Assembly: GCA_002297665.1 (NCBI GenBank)
Contig: DBMS01000147.1
Location: forward strand, 1 to 8,693
DNA from: Holophagaceae bacterium UBA692
GTDB lineage: Bacteria > Acidobacteriota > Holophagae > Holophagales > Holophagaceae
DNA: 8,693 nucleotides
Direction of reading: 5' to 3'
In this document: positions 1 through 5,908 of the stretch, piece by piece
Position numbering within the stretch: the first letter of the stretch is position 1
How the letters are laid out: each line of letters opens with the position of its first letter
The notes under the pieces: model-generated
What the model saw: the letters and a program-made list of their open reading frames with translations, nothing else
Database searches by the model: none
What the model was told of the DNA's origin: nothing
Made by a program: the position numbers and the translations under genes

Positions 1-112
1 GGAGAGCGGTTCCCCGACCGACCTTATCATCATCGATGACACCAACTTCATGCCTGCCGCGCCCGGGACGGAGCTGAAGGCCCCGCCGCCGGCGCCCAGG
101 ACCAAGGAATGA
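1..112 (+). CDS. C-terminal tail of an unidentified upstream gene (5' partial)
   Basis: A reading frame enters from the left edge (first full codon at base 2) and ends with TGA at 110-112, giving the last 36 residues of a protein. The tail has a short hydrophobic stretch (LIIIDD) followed by a proline/alanine-rich, charged end (APPPAPRTKE). I do not recognise a family. It is taken as real because it is in the same orientation as the next gene and stops only 7 bases before that gene's ATG, a typical operon spacing. The next gene's likely Shine-Dalgarno lies inside its last codons. Its function cannot be told from this fragment; a partner of the exported protein downstream is only an inference from spacing. 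Confidence 0.55.
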   Translation, partial: ESGSPTDLIIIDDTNFMPAAPGTELKAPPPAPRTKE

Positions 113-119
113 GAGTGAA

Positions 120-2213
120 ATGAGCATGAAGACGTTGGCGGTCGTTGACCGGGGCCGTCGCGCTGCCTCGGTGCTGGGGTACGCGGCCCTTGCGGTTCTG
201 GGCGCGGCTCCCTGCCAGGGCGGGAACCTGGTGTTCGCCGTCCGGAACGATTCCCCGGTTCCCTGGGAATTGGTGGACGAAACGCCTCGGCGGGTGCCTC
301 CGGCCTACCACCTGGCCCTGGTGGCCCCGGATCCCGTCACCCAACAGCAGGGACCCCAGCGGGTGCCGCCCGGCACCGTCAGGTTCCTGCTGGCCCCCGG
401 GGAAACCTTGACCTTCGCGGCCGAATCCCTGCCCGACCATGGGGAGAGGCTCCGGATCGGCCTCCAGTCCGGACCCGGCAGCACCCGGGCTCCCCTGGCC
501 GGCGCCCGCCTCGAACTGCCCATGGCGTACCCCTCCTGGACGGAGGCCAAGGATCCCCATTGGCAGGCCATGGCCGAGAACACCTTCCGCATCCGGGAAG
601 ACGGTTCCTTTTCCTTGGATTCCCGCTCCAGGCCATCGGGCCGACCCCTCCCGGAGATGCGGAACCAGGCTCCTTCGGCGGGCCTTGCGTCCAGCCGGGC
701 CGCCGAAACCTCCCGGGGCAGGAAACGTCCCGTGCCCGAGGAGGCGACCAGCCTCGGGGTGCAGGCGCCCGCGTCCCAGCGGGCCAGGGGCGCCGGGGGC
801 GCCCGGAAGAAGGAGACCGGGACCTATCCGTCCTTGACGGTGGCCAACGGGTCCCGGCAGACCTGGCATGCGGCCGTCATCACCCGGCCCCGCGCCCAGC
901 CACCGGCTGCCGTGCTCCGCGAACGGGAAGGCAAGGATTTCACGCCCCCATGCGTGGCCGGCTTCAGCCGGAATCGCCGGGCCCTGGAATGGGAGTACGG
1001 CTTCTCCATCCCGCCCGGAGGCGAGCTCGAATTGAACGTGGACGCCACGATGGAGGTCAAGATCAAGGACAGGGACAAGCATAACCCCCGAGGGGCGGTG
1101 GTCTGGTTCGAGGAGCGCTCCGGCGGCCAAGCCTTCCTGCGGTTCAACAAGCTTTCCAAGGCCCTGCCCCCGGCCGACTCGGTGCTGCGCCTGCAGGGAA
1201 CCCGGCTGGAGATCCTGGCGGACCATTGGCGGGCCCTGGCGCAGGATCCGAGAGGTTCATCCACCACCTCCTCCCTGCCTCTCCTTCCCCCCTTGCCGCC
1301 TCCGGCGCGCGCGCTCCCGGAGCCGCCCGCCCAGGCCCGCGCGACCGGAACCCCGTCGCTGGTCCAGGCGTTGGAGGAACCGGACGCGGGAGATTCCCCC
1401 GTCATGGATGGCCCGCGGGCGCCGGGGTCCCCGTACCCGGCCGGCAGCCCCGGCGATCCGCCCAGCCAAGCCGCCCCGGTCCCGCCGCCCGAGTCCAAGG
1501 GCCTGGGCCATGTCGATGCGTTGCGCGAAGACCTGGCCGAGAGCCGGATGTTCCTGGGCCACGACGAGGGACAGGTCCTGGCCAGGCTCCTGGGCCTGAC
1601 CGTCGACGTCCACATGATCCTGGAAGACCGGTCGGGTCCGCGCACGGACGATCTGGGGCGCACCGTGATCGGCATCCGTTCGCGGTTCGGCGCCGGCGAC
1701 GCGCCGACCTTGCGCCATGACGGCCTGGCCCTGCTCAGCGTGCAGCGCCACTATACGGTGCTGCGCCCGGCCTTCCCGGCGGAGGTGGCCCGCTACGTCA
1801 CCACAAGCGGCCTGCCCTGCGTGGAGATCACCCGGCCGGGCCCGGGGAGCCAGGGCTCCGCGCCCCGGGTGCCGGTGATCCCCAGCGACGGCCACTGCAT
1901 GATCGCGTCGCTGCACTACCTGGGCCACGGCGAGGTGCCGAGCCTGGAGCAGGTGCGGGCGTACCGCCGGCGCGTGGCCGACGGCCTGGCCCCGGAGGTC
2001 CTGGCCGCCCTGGCCAAGGAAGTGGCCGAGGACATCCTGAAGGAAGGGCGGCCCCTGCTGCCGGACGGCTGTTTCGCGGGATTGGGTCCCAGGTTTTCCC
2101 TGGCGCTGCGGGCCGACCCCGAGTGGAGCCTACGGTACGACTCCCAGAAGGAGGCCGAGCGGCTCCTGGACCTGGGGTCGAGTTGGTTGCCGGAGGGTGC
2201 CCTGGATGACTAG
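120..2213 (+). CDS. Exported multidomain protein with putative permuted OTU-like cysteine protease domain
   Basis: 697 residues. Residues 1-35 look like a signal peptide: Arg at 11, 13 and 14, a hydrophobic run at about 15-30, then Pro-Cys. The Pro before Cys32 argues against a lipoprotein. Two beta-rich modules follow, about 36-170 and 236-370, separated by a basic disordered stretch. A Pro-rich linker spans about 385-460. In the last part, residues 476-500 (FLGHDEGQVLARLLGLTVDV) resemble the OTU segment normally written WGG..EL.ALA..L...I.V. HYTVL at 544-548 resembles the terminal catalytic His strand. DGHCMIASL at 590-598 resembles the catalytic DGNC helix start, with Cys593. In classical OTUs the Cys block comes first, so the order here is permuted. 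The substrate is unknown; ubiquitin or a ubiquitin-like protein is only a family-based guess. ATG at 120 was chosen (AAGGA at 104-108); ATG at 126 is nearly as good. The gene is probably co-transcribed with the upstream one. Confidence 0.8.
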   Translation: MSMKTLAVVDRGRRAASVLGYAALAVLGAAPCQGGNLVFAVRNDSPVPWELVDETPRRVPPAYHLALVAPDPVTQQQGPQRVPPGTVRFLLAPGETLTFAAESLPDHGERLRIGLQSGPGSTRAPLAGARLELPMAYPSWTEAKDPHWQAMAENTFRIREDGSFSLDSRSRPSGRPLPEMRNQAPSAGLASSRAAETSRGRKRPVPEEATSLGVQAPASQRARGAGGARKKETGTYPSLTVANGSRQTWHAAVITRPRAQPPAAVLREREGKDFTPPCVAGFSRNRRALEWEYGFSIPPGGELELNVDATMEVKIKDRDKHNPRGAVVWFEERSGGQAFLRFNKLSKALPPADSVLRLQGTRLEILADHWRALAQDPRGSSTTSSLPLLPPLPPPARALPEPPAQARATGTPSLVQALEEPDAGDSPVMDGPRAPGSPYPAGSPGDPPSQAAPVPPPESKGLGHVDALREDLAESRMFLGHDEGQVLARLLGLTVDVHMILEDRSGPRTDDLGRTVIGIRSRFGAGDAPTLRHDGLALLSVQRHYTVLRPAFPAEVARYVTTSGLPCVEITRPGPGSQGSAPRVPVIPSDGHCMIASLHYLGHGEVPSLEQVRAYRRRVADGLAPEVLAALAKEVAEDILKEGRPLLPDGCFAGLGPRFSLALRADPEWSLRYDSQKEAERLLDLGSSWLPEGALDD

Positions 2214-2303
2214 GCATCCGCCATCGAACGTTCCGGCGCATGAAGCAACCAGACGTCCATGAGGATCGTCAGGATGTATGTAAATAAATAATTGACTTTG
2301 TCA

Positions 2304-2330
2304 AGGGACCCGCGTCCGGGTTCCCTTTTT
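2304..2330 (+). terminator. Intrinsic terminator after the OTU-like gene
   Basis: The stem AGGGACCCG (2304-2312) pairs with CGGGTTCCCT (2317-2326) around a CGTC loop, with one bulged T, and runs into TTTTT (2326-2330). It lies about 90 bases after the stop of the exported protein and just before the TetR gene, so it separates the two transcription units. A small dyad, TTGAC-TTT-GTCAA (2292-2304), abuts it on the upstream side. Confidence 0.85.
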
Positions 2331-2331
2331 G

Positions 2332-2349
2332 CTGGACTGATCGGTCCAA
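2332..2349. promoter_or_regulatory. Putative TetR operator O1 (autoregulatory)
   Basis: The imperfect dyad CTGGACTGATCGGTCCAA ends 18 bases before the TetR start codon. It matches the dyad before the SDR gene at 13 of 18 positions with the same spacing, sharing TGGA..GAT.G.TCCAA. Palindromes of about this length next to a tetR-family gene are the usual repressor sites, so autoregulation is inferred. I found no convincing -35/-10 pair around it. Confidence 0.6.
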
Positions 2350-2367
2350 AACACCCATGCTTGACCC

Positions 2368-2946
2368 ATGGCACGCTGCAAGGCATTCGACCCGGACGAC
2401 GCCCTCCTCGGGGCGATGGACGTGTTCCAGGCCAAGGGCTTCGAGGCCACCTCCATCCAGGACCTGGTGGACCGCCTGGGCATCAGCCGCCAGAGCCTCT
2501 ACGACACCTTCGGGGACAAGCAGGCGCTCTGGATGGCCTGCCTGGAGCGCTACCGACAGGCGGGCCGCAAGGTTTTCGCCGAGCTGCTGGAAGGTCCCCT
2601 GCCGCTGCGCAAGGCGCTGGGGGGCCTCTTCCAGCAGATGGTGGACCGGCTGCTTTCGCCGGAGGGCAGGGCCTGCCTCATGGCCCACGCGGCGCTGGAG
2701 CGGGCGGTGGACGATCCCGCCACCCGCGCCTGCGTGGGACGCAACCTGAACCAGCTCTTCGGGCTCTTCGAAACGCGCCTGCGCCGGGCCCGGGCCGACG
2801 GCGAGCTGGGCCCCGCCCAGGATCCGGCGGCCCTGGCCCGCTACTTCCAGAACGCCATCCACGGCCTCCAGGTCACGGCCCGCTCCGGCGCCAGCCGCGA
2901 CGACCTGGAGGGCATCGTCCGGGTGACCCTCTCGGTCCTCGGATGA
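2368..2946 (+). CDS. TetR/AcrR-family transcriptional regulator
   Basis: 192 residues, a normal size for the family. The N-terminal DNA-binding domain spans about residues 8-55 and shows the family pattern: A(M)DVFQAKGFEATS, then the helix-turn-helix IQDLVDRLGISRQSLYDTFGDK. The rest (about 60-190) is helical and would form the ligand-binding and dimer domain; the ligand cannot be read from sequence. The start is ATG 2368 because it gives the usual short arm before helix 1. There is no good Shine-Dalgarno, so translation may be weak. The gene sits alone between a terminator and the SDR gene, same strand, 48 bases before the SDR start. Matching dyads before both genes suggest that it represses itself and the SDR. 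A T7 run follows the stop without a real hairpin, so read-through into the SDR is likely. Confidence 0.92.
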   Translation: MARCKAFDPDDALLGAMDVFQAKGFEATSIQDLVDRLGISRQSLYDTFGDKQALWMACLERYRQAGRKVFAELLEGPLPLRKALGGLFQQMVDRLLSPEGRACLMAHAALERAVDDPATRACVGRNLNQLFGLFETRLRRARADGELGPAQDPAALARYFQNAIHGLQVTARSGASRDDLEGIVRVTLSVLG

Positions 2947-2961
2947 TTTTTTTCCCACATT

Positions 2962-2979
2962 TTGGAACGATTGTTCCAA
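2962..2979. promoter_or_regulatory. Putative TetR operator O2 controlling the SDR gene
   Basis: TTGGAACGATTGTTCCAA has two perfect 7-base arms (TTGGAAC and GTTCCAA) around GATT. It lies between the TetR stop and the SDR ribosome binding site (AAGGAG at 2982-2987). Together with O1 it suggests a single repressor binding at both genes. As it abuts the ribosome binding site, the transcript could also fold here as a small hairpin, but DNA binding is the simpler reading. Confidence 0.7.
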
Positions 2980-2994
2980 GGAAGGAGTCCCCTC

Positions 2995-3744
2995 ATGGGC
3001 AAGCTCGACGGCAAGATCGCCCTCATCACCGGCGGCACCACCGGCATCGGCCTGGCCTCGGCCCGGCTGTTCCACCGGGAGGGCGCCCGGGTCTACGTGA
3101 CCGGGCGCAACCCCCAGACCCTTTCAGAAGCCCGGAAGAACCTTCCCCCGGAAGTCGCCGTGGTGGAGGCGGACAGCGCGAACCTGGCGGACCTGGACGC
3201 GCTCGTCGCCCGGATCAAGGCCCAGGACGGGCGCCTGGACGTCCTGTTCGTCAACGCCGGGGTGGGGGAGTTCCGCAACCTTGAGGCGGCCGATGCCGCC
3301 CACTGGGACCGGATCATGGACGTGAACCTCAAGGGCGCCTTCTTCCTCGCCCAGAAGGCGCTGCCCCTGCTGGGGCCGGGGGCCTCGGTGGTCTTCACCA
3401 CCAGCGTGGTGGACCGCAAGGGGTTCCCGGGGGCCTCGGTCTATTCCGCCTCCAAGGCCGGCCTGGCCGGCCTGGCGCGGTCGCTGGCGGTGGAGTTGGC
3501 GCCCCGGGGCATCCGGGTCAACTGCCTGGCGCCCGGCCCCGTGGACACGCCCATCCACGCCAAGCTGGGCCTGCCTCCGGACGCGCTGGCTGCCTTCCAG
3601 AGCGGGGTCACGCAACAGATCCCCCTGAAGCGCATGGGCACCGACGGGGAGATGGCCGCGGCCGCCCTGTTCCTGGCGTCCGCGGACAGCGCCTACGTGA
3701 ACGGCACGGAGATCCTGGCCGACGGCGGCGCCGCCATCGCCTGA
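2995..3744 (+). CDS. SDR-family NAD(P)-dependent oxidoreductase
   Basis: 249 residues, the classical short-chain dehydrogenase length. Visible motifs are the nucleotide-binding TGGTTGIG (12-19), NAG (87-89), the catalytic tetrad N111, S137, Y150 and K154 in the YSASK context, the PG turn after strand 6 (LAPGPVDTP, 178-186), and a C-terminal NGTEILADGG. Arg38 just after the second strand (TGRN) favours NADP(H) over NAD, as usual in the family. It is a soluble cytosolic enzyme; the substrate cannot be assigned. A TTG start at 2962 would lie inside the palindrome, so ATG 2995, with AAGGAG seven bases upstream, was preferred. The gene follows a TetR regulator and a dyad, so induction by a compound sensed by that repressor, possibly its own substrate or a toxic carbonyl, is inferred. 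Confidence 0.93.
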   Translation: MGKLDGKIALITGGTTGIGLASARLFHREGARVYVTGRNPQTLSEARKNLPPEVAVVEADSANLADLDALVARIKAQDGRLDVLFVNAGVGEFRNLEAADAAHWDRIMDVNLKGAFFLAQKALPLLGPGASVVFTTSVVDRKGFPGASVYSASKAGLAGLARSLAVELAPRGIRVNCLAPGPVDTPIHAKLGLPPDALAAFQSGVTQQIPLKRMGTDGEMAAAALFLASADSAYVNGTEILADGGAAIA

Positions 3745-3760
3745 GGGCCTCCCTGGGCCG

Positions 3761-3788
3761 TTGACATTCCCTGCCGGGAACCGATACT
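3761..3788 (+). promoter_or_regulatory. Sigma70-like promoter candidate after the SDR gene
   Basis: A perfect -35 box TTGACA (3761-3766) is followed after 16 bases by GATACT (3783-3788), a 4-of-6 match to TATAAT. Transcription would start near 3795. No gene follows on this strand before the terminator at 3829-3851, so it would drive only a short transcript. A chance match is possible in an intergenic space this size. Confidence 0.4.
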
Positions 3789-3794
3789 TGGCGT

Positions 3795-3851
3795 GCAGTG
3801 CAGAGGCGGGCCAACGTCCCGCAGAACGAGCCCCCATACCTGGGGGCTTTT
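3795..3851 (+). ncRNA. Possible small RNA, about 57 nt
   Basis: The space between the convergent SDR and LysR genes holds a promoter-like sequence, then two tandem hairpins: GCGGG (3806-3810) with CCCGC (3818-3822), and the terminator stem (3829-3848) followed by four Ts. No ORF fits. This architecture is what a short, independently transcribed RNA would look like, but I recognise no known RNA family. The same bases could simply be the 3' end of the SDR mRNA. The 5' end is estimated from the -10 box. Confidence 0.28.
3829..3851 (+). terminator. Intrinsic terminator between convergent SDR and LysR genes
   Basis: AGCCCCC (3829-3835) pairs perfectly with GGGGGCT (3842-3848) around a six-base loop and runs into TTTT (3848-3851). 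It ends transcription of the SDR unit, or of the short RNA suggested upstream, five bases before the LysR stop codon on the other strand. Read on the minus strand, the stem is followed by CGTTCTG with no T run, so termination of the LysR transcript here would be weaker. Confidence 0.75.
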
Positions 3852-3856
3852 CCATG

Positions 3857-4747
3857 TCAGGCCCCCGCGCCTTCCGCCTCCTCCAGGATCCACCCCGTGA
3901 AGGCCCGCAGCTTGGCGCCCATGGGGGCGTCCCGGCTGCGGTTGAGGTAGTAGGCGCAGCCGGGGTCGATGCACAGGTCGAAGGGCTGGGCCAGGCGGCC
4001 CGAGGCCACGTCCTCCCGGAGGAGTTCCTGGAAGAAGAGGCCGAAGCCGTGGCCGTCCAGGACGACCCGGCGCAGGGCGTGGGAGTCGTCGATGCGCACG
4101 GCCTGCAGGCGCTCGGGGACCTGGGCGCCGGCGGAATGGAACCACTGGCGCCAGTGGGCCTCGTCGAATTCGTAGAAGAGGGGCAGGGCGGCCAGGTCGG
4201 CGGGCGTCGGGTGCGGGCCCAGGCGGCGGAGGTACTCGGGCGTGCAGATGGGCGTGAGGCGGCTGGTCATGAGGAGGGTGGACTGGATGCCGGGCCACTT
4301 CCCGTGGCCCCAGGCTATGGCCGCGTCCACCCGGCCGTTGAGGAGGTCCACCGTCTGGTAGGTGTGGTGCAGCTGCAGGTCCAGGCCGGGATGCTGCTGC
4401 CACAGCCGGCCCAGGCGCGGGGTCAGCCAGCGCAGGGAGAAGTAGGGGGGGACGCTCACCCGCAGCGCCTCCTCCTTGGATCGCTTGAGGTTCCGGAGGG
4501 CGGCCGCCAGGGCCTCCAGGGCCCGCCCGCCCTCGGCGAGCAGCTGGGCGCCTTCGGCCGTCAGCTCGATGCGGCGGTGCAGGCGGCGCAGGAGCTGGAC
4601 GCCCAGGTGCTCCTCCAGGTGGCGCACGTGGTGGCTGAGGGCGGCCTGGGTGACGAAAAGCTCCTCGCCCGCCCGTTTGAAGCTCCCCAGGCGCCCCACG
4701 GCCTCGAAGGCCCGGACCTGGGTGATGGTGGTGGGCGTGAGCTCCAT
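3857..4747 (-). CDS. LysR-family transcriptional regulator, GcvA-like
   Basis: 296 residues from ATG 4747. The N-terminal winged helix-turn-helix (about 6-65) shows the family pattern QVRAFEAVGRLGSFKRAGEEL, then FVTQAALSHHVRHLEEHLGVQLLRR. A linker helix follows, then a substrate-binding domain from about residue 90 to the end (LRVSVPPYFSLRWLTPRL, VDAAIAWGHGKWPG, TPICTPEYL), which is closest to the GcvA-type group. A TTG start 12 codons earlier at 4783 is open, but ATG gives the usual N-terminal length; neither has a good Shine-Dalgarno. It is transcribed divergently from proline dehydrogenase with a LysR-type dyad between them, so it probably controls that gene and itself. The co-inducer is unknown; proline is the obvious candidate by context only. 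Confidence 0.93.
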   Translation of the reverse strand: MELTPTTITQVRAFEAVGRLGSFKRAGEELFVTQAALSHHVRHLEEHLGVQLLRRLHRRIELTAEGAQLLAEGGRALEALAAALRNLKRSKEEALRVSVPPYFSLRWLTPRLGRLWQQHPGLDLQLHHTYQTVDLLNGRVDAAIAWGHGKWPGIQSTLLMTSRLTPICTPEYLRRLGPHPTPADLAALPLFYEFDEAHWRQWFHSAGAQVPERLQAVRIDDSHALRRVVLDGHGFGLFFQELLREDVASGRLAQPFDLCIDPGCAYYLNRSRDAPMGAKLRAFTGWILEEAEGAGA

Positions 4748-4763
4748 GGCCTTGAGTTTACGC

Positions 4764-4778
4764 TTTAGTATGGATAAA
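4764..4778. promoter_or_regulatory. LysR-type binding box in the divergent control region
   Basis: The dyad TTTA-N7-TAAA fits the T-N11-A pattern typical of LysR regulators and lies 17 bases upstream of the LysR ATG and 77 bases before the proline dehydrogenase ATG. It sits in the only A+T-rich patch of the region (about 4755-4800), where promoters for both genes are expected. I could not settle on specific -35/-10 boxes; TTGACG on the minus strand (4785-4790) is a possible -35 for the LysR gene. Confidence 0.45.
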
Positions 4779-4854
4779 CCCAAACGTCAAAAATTCAATT
4801 GAGAGGGTGAATCCGGGAGACCCAAAGTTAAGCCAGACGCCTGGGAGGGCCTTC

Positions 4855-5772
4855 ATGGATCTCAAGAACACGCTCATCGACCTCATGCCCTCGCCCCTGG
4901 TGAGGACCTTCGCGTCCCCCTACATCGCCGGAAAGGGCGTCGGCGCCGGCGTGGCCAAGGCCGATGAACTCTTCGGGAACTTCGGGGTGCATTCCACGCT
5001 GGATCTGCTCGGCGAGGAGGTGTTCCGCCGGGAGGACGTGGAAGCCACGGTCCAGGTGTATTTCCGCATGATCGAGGCGCTGGCCGGCAAGCAGCACGCG
5101 ACCATCAGCCTCAAGCCCACCCAGCTGGGCATCAACGAGAGCGTGGCCTACTGCCAGGAGAACCTCAAGCGCATCGCCGCCGCCGCGGCGCCCCACGGCC
5201 TTCGCATCACCCTGGACATGGAGGACCGGAACTTCACGGACCGCACCCTTGAGATGTTCCGGGCCGTGCGGGACGAGTTCGACAATTTCGGCACCGTGCT
5301 GCAGAGCCGGCTCTTCCGCACCACCGACGACATCCGCGCCCTGCACGCCAAGCCGTGCCGGGTCCGCATCTGCATCGGCATCTACCGGGAGCCCGCCACC
5401 GTGGCGCTCCAGGACAAGCCGGCCATGAAGGAAAAGCTCTTCGAGCACGTGCAGCTGCTGCTCGACGAGGGGCACTTCCCCGAGATCGCCACCCACGACG
5501 AGGCGCTGGTGCGCCGCTGCATGGCCTACCTGGACAAGCGGGGCGTGCCCAAGGACGCCTACGAGTTCCAGATGCTCCTGGGCGTTCCCCGCACCGACCT
5601 CCAGCGGGAGATCGTCCGCCGGGGCCAGGTGGTGCGCCTCTACGTGCCGTTCGCGGAGGAGTGGAAGTACGCCGTGCGCTACCTGAAGCGCCGCCTGGCC
5701 GCGAATCCCGCCATGGCGGTGATGGTCGCCAGGAACCTGTTCGGGCGAAAGCTCTCCGGCCCGGCGGCCTGA
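4855..5772 (+). CDS. Proline dehydrogenase (monofunctional, FAD-dependent)
   Basis: 305 residues, the usual length of single-domain bacterial proline dehydrogenases. It would oxidise L-proline to pyrroline-5-carboxylate and pass electrons through FAD to the quinone pool at the inner membrane face. Family motifs in order: SLKPTQLG (85-92, Lys87), LDMED (120-124), GTVLQSRLFRT (146-156), VRICIGIYREP (170-180), ATHDE (212-216), EFQMLLGV (237-244), RLYVPF (261-266) and the substrate-binding Arg pair at 279-280 in KRRL. The motif usually written KGAYxEP reads IGIYREP, and the Glu usual after RRLA is Ala283. ATG 4855 was chosen because GGGAGG (4843-4848) precedes it by six bases; a GTG at 4807 is in frame but lacks that support. 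The LysR gene is divergent. No P5C dehydrogenase domain or gene is present, so the second step must be encoded elsewhere. Confidence 0.93.
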   Translation: MDLKNTLIDLMPSPLVRTFASPYIAGKGVGAGVAKADELFGNFGVHSTLDLLGEEVFRREDVEATVQVYFRMIEALAGKQHATISLKPTQLGINESVAYCQENLKRIAAAAAPHGLRITLDMEDRNFTDRTLEMFRAVRDEFDNFGTVLQSRLFRTTDDIRALHAKPCRVRICIGIYREPATVALQDKPAMKEKLFEHVQLLLDEGHFPEIATHDEALVRRCMAYLDKRGVPKDAYEFQMLLGVPRTDLQREIVRRGQVVRLYVPFAEEWKYAVRYLKRRLAANPAMAVMVARNLFGRKLSGPAA

Positions 5773-5872
5773 GAATTTCCACCCGCCGCCAAGCTCCCCG
5801 CCCCGAGGGGTTGGCGCGGGCGCGGCGGCCCAGGCCCGCGGATGGCCCTTTACGGCGCGCCGCCGAGGCCAA

Positions 5873-5901
5873 TCCTGGTACCCGAAGGGTGGGTTCCGGG
5901 A
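5873..5901 (+). promoter_or_regulatory. Hairpin abutting the ribosome binding site of the CheB/CheR hybrid
   Basis: TCCTGGTACCC (5873-5883) pairs with GGGTTCCGGGA (5891-5901) around the loop GAAGGGT, with one T-T mismatch and one T-G wobble. The right arm covers the first bases of the purine run GGGAGGGGG (5898-5906) used as Shine-Dalgarno for the GTG at 5909. The remaining leader (5773-5872) is G+C-rich with several short self-complementary stretches but no clear terminator for proline dehydrogenase and no riboswitch I recognise. Confidence 0.35.
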
Positions 5902-5908
5902 GGGGGAC

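Noticed and set aside
186..230. Lipoprotein signal at Cys32 of the exported protein
   Set aside because: The residue before Cys is Pro, which does not fit the lipobox; an ordinary signal peptide is more likely.
48..1226. Open frame of 392 codons on the minus strand opposite the exported protein
   Set aside because: Low-complexity Gly/Pro/Arg composition, no recognisable domain, and it opposes a frame with a signal peptide and good operon spacing.
2940..2956. T7 run after the TetR stop as a terminator
   Set aside because: No stable hairpin directly precedes it; only a four-pair stem (GACC/GGTC) can be drawn.
2962..2994. TTG start for the SDR gene, adding 11 residues
   Set aside because: These codons are the operator-like palindrome and the ribosome binding site; MGKLDGKIALITGG is the usual SDR beginning.
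3761..4768. Plus-strand frame of 335 codons across the LysR gene
   Set aside because: Antisense shadow of a clear LysR regulator; its composition is that of reverse-translated helices (repeated Gly, Glu, Ala, Val, Gln), and it crosses a terminator.
4807..4854. GTG start for proline dehydrogenase, adding 16 residues
   Set aside because: ATG 4855 has a strong Shine-Dalgarno at the right distance and gives the normal family N-terminus.
5773..5908. Riboswitch (cobalamin or cyclic di-GMP type) in the leader of the CheB/CheR hybrid
   Set aside because: Some short stretches look similar, but the conserved cores of these classes are missing and the most similar bases lie inside the coding region.
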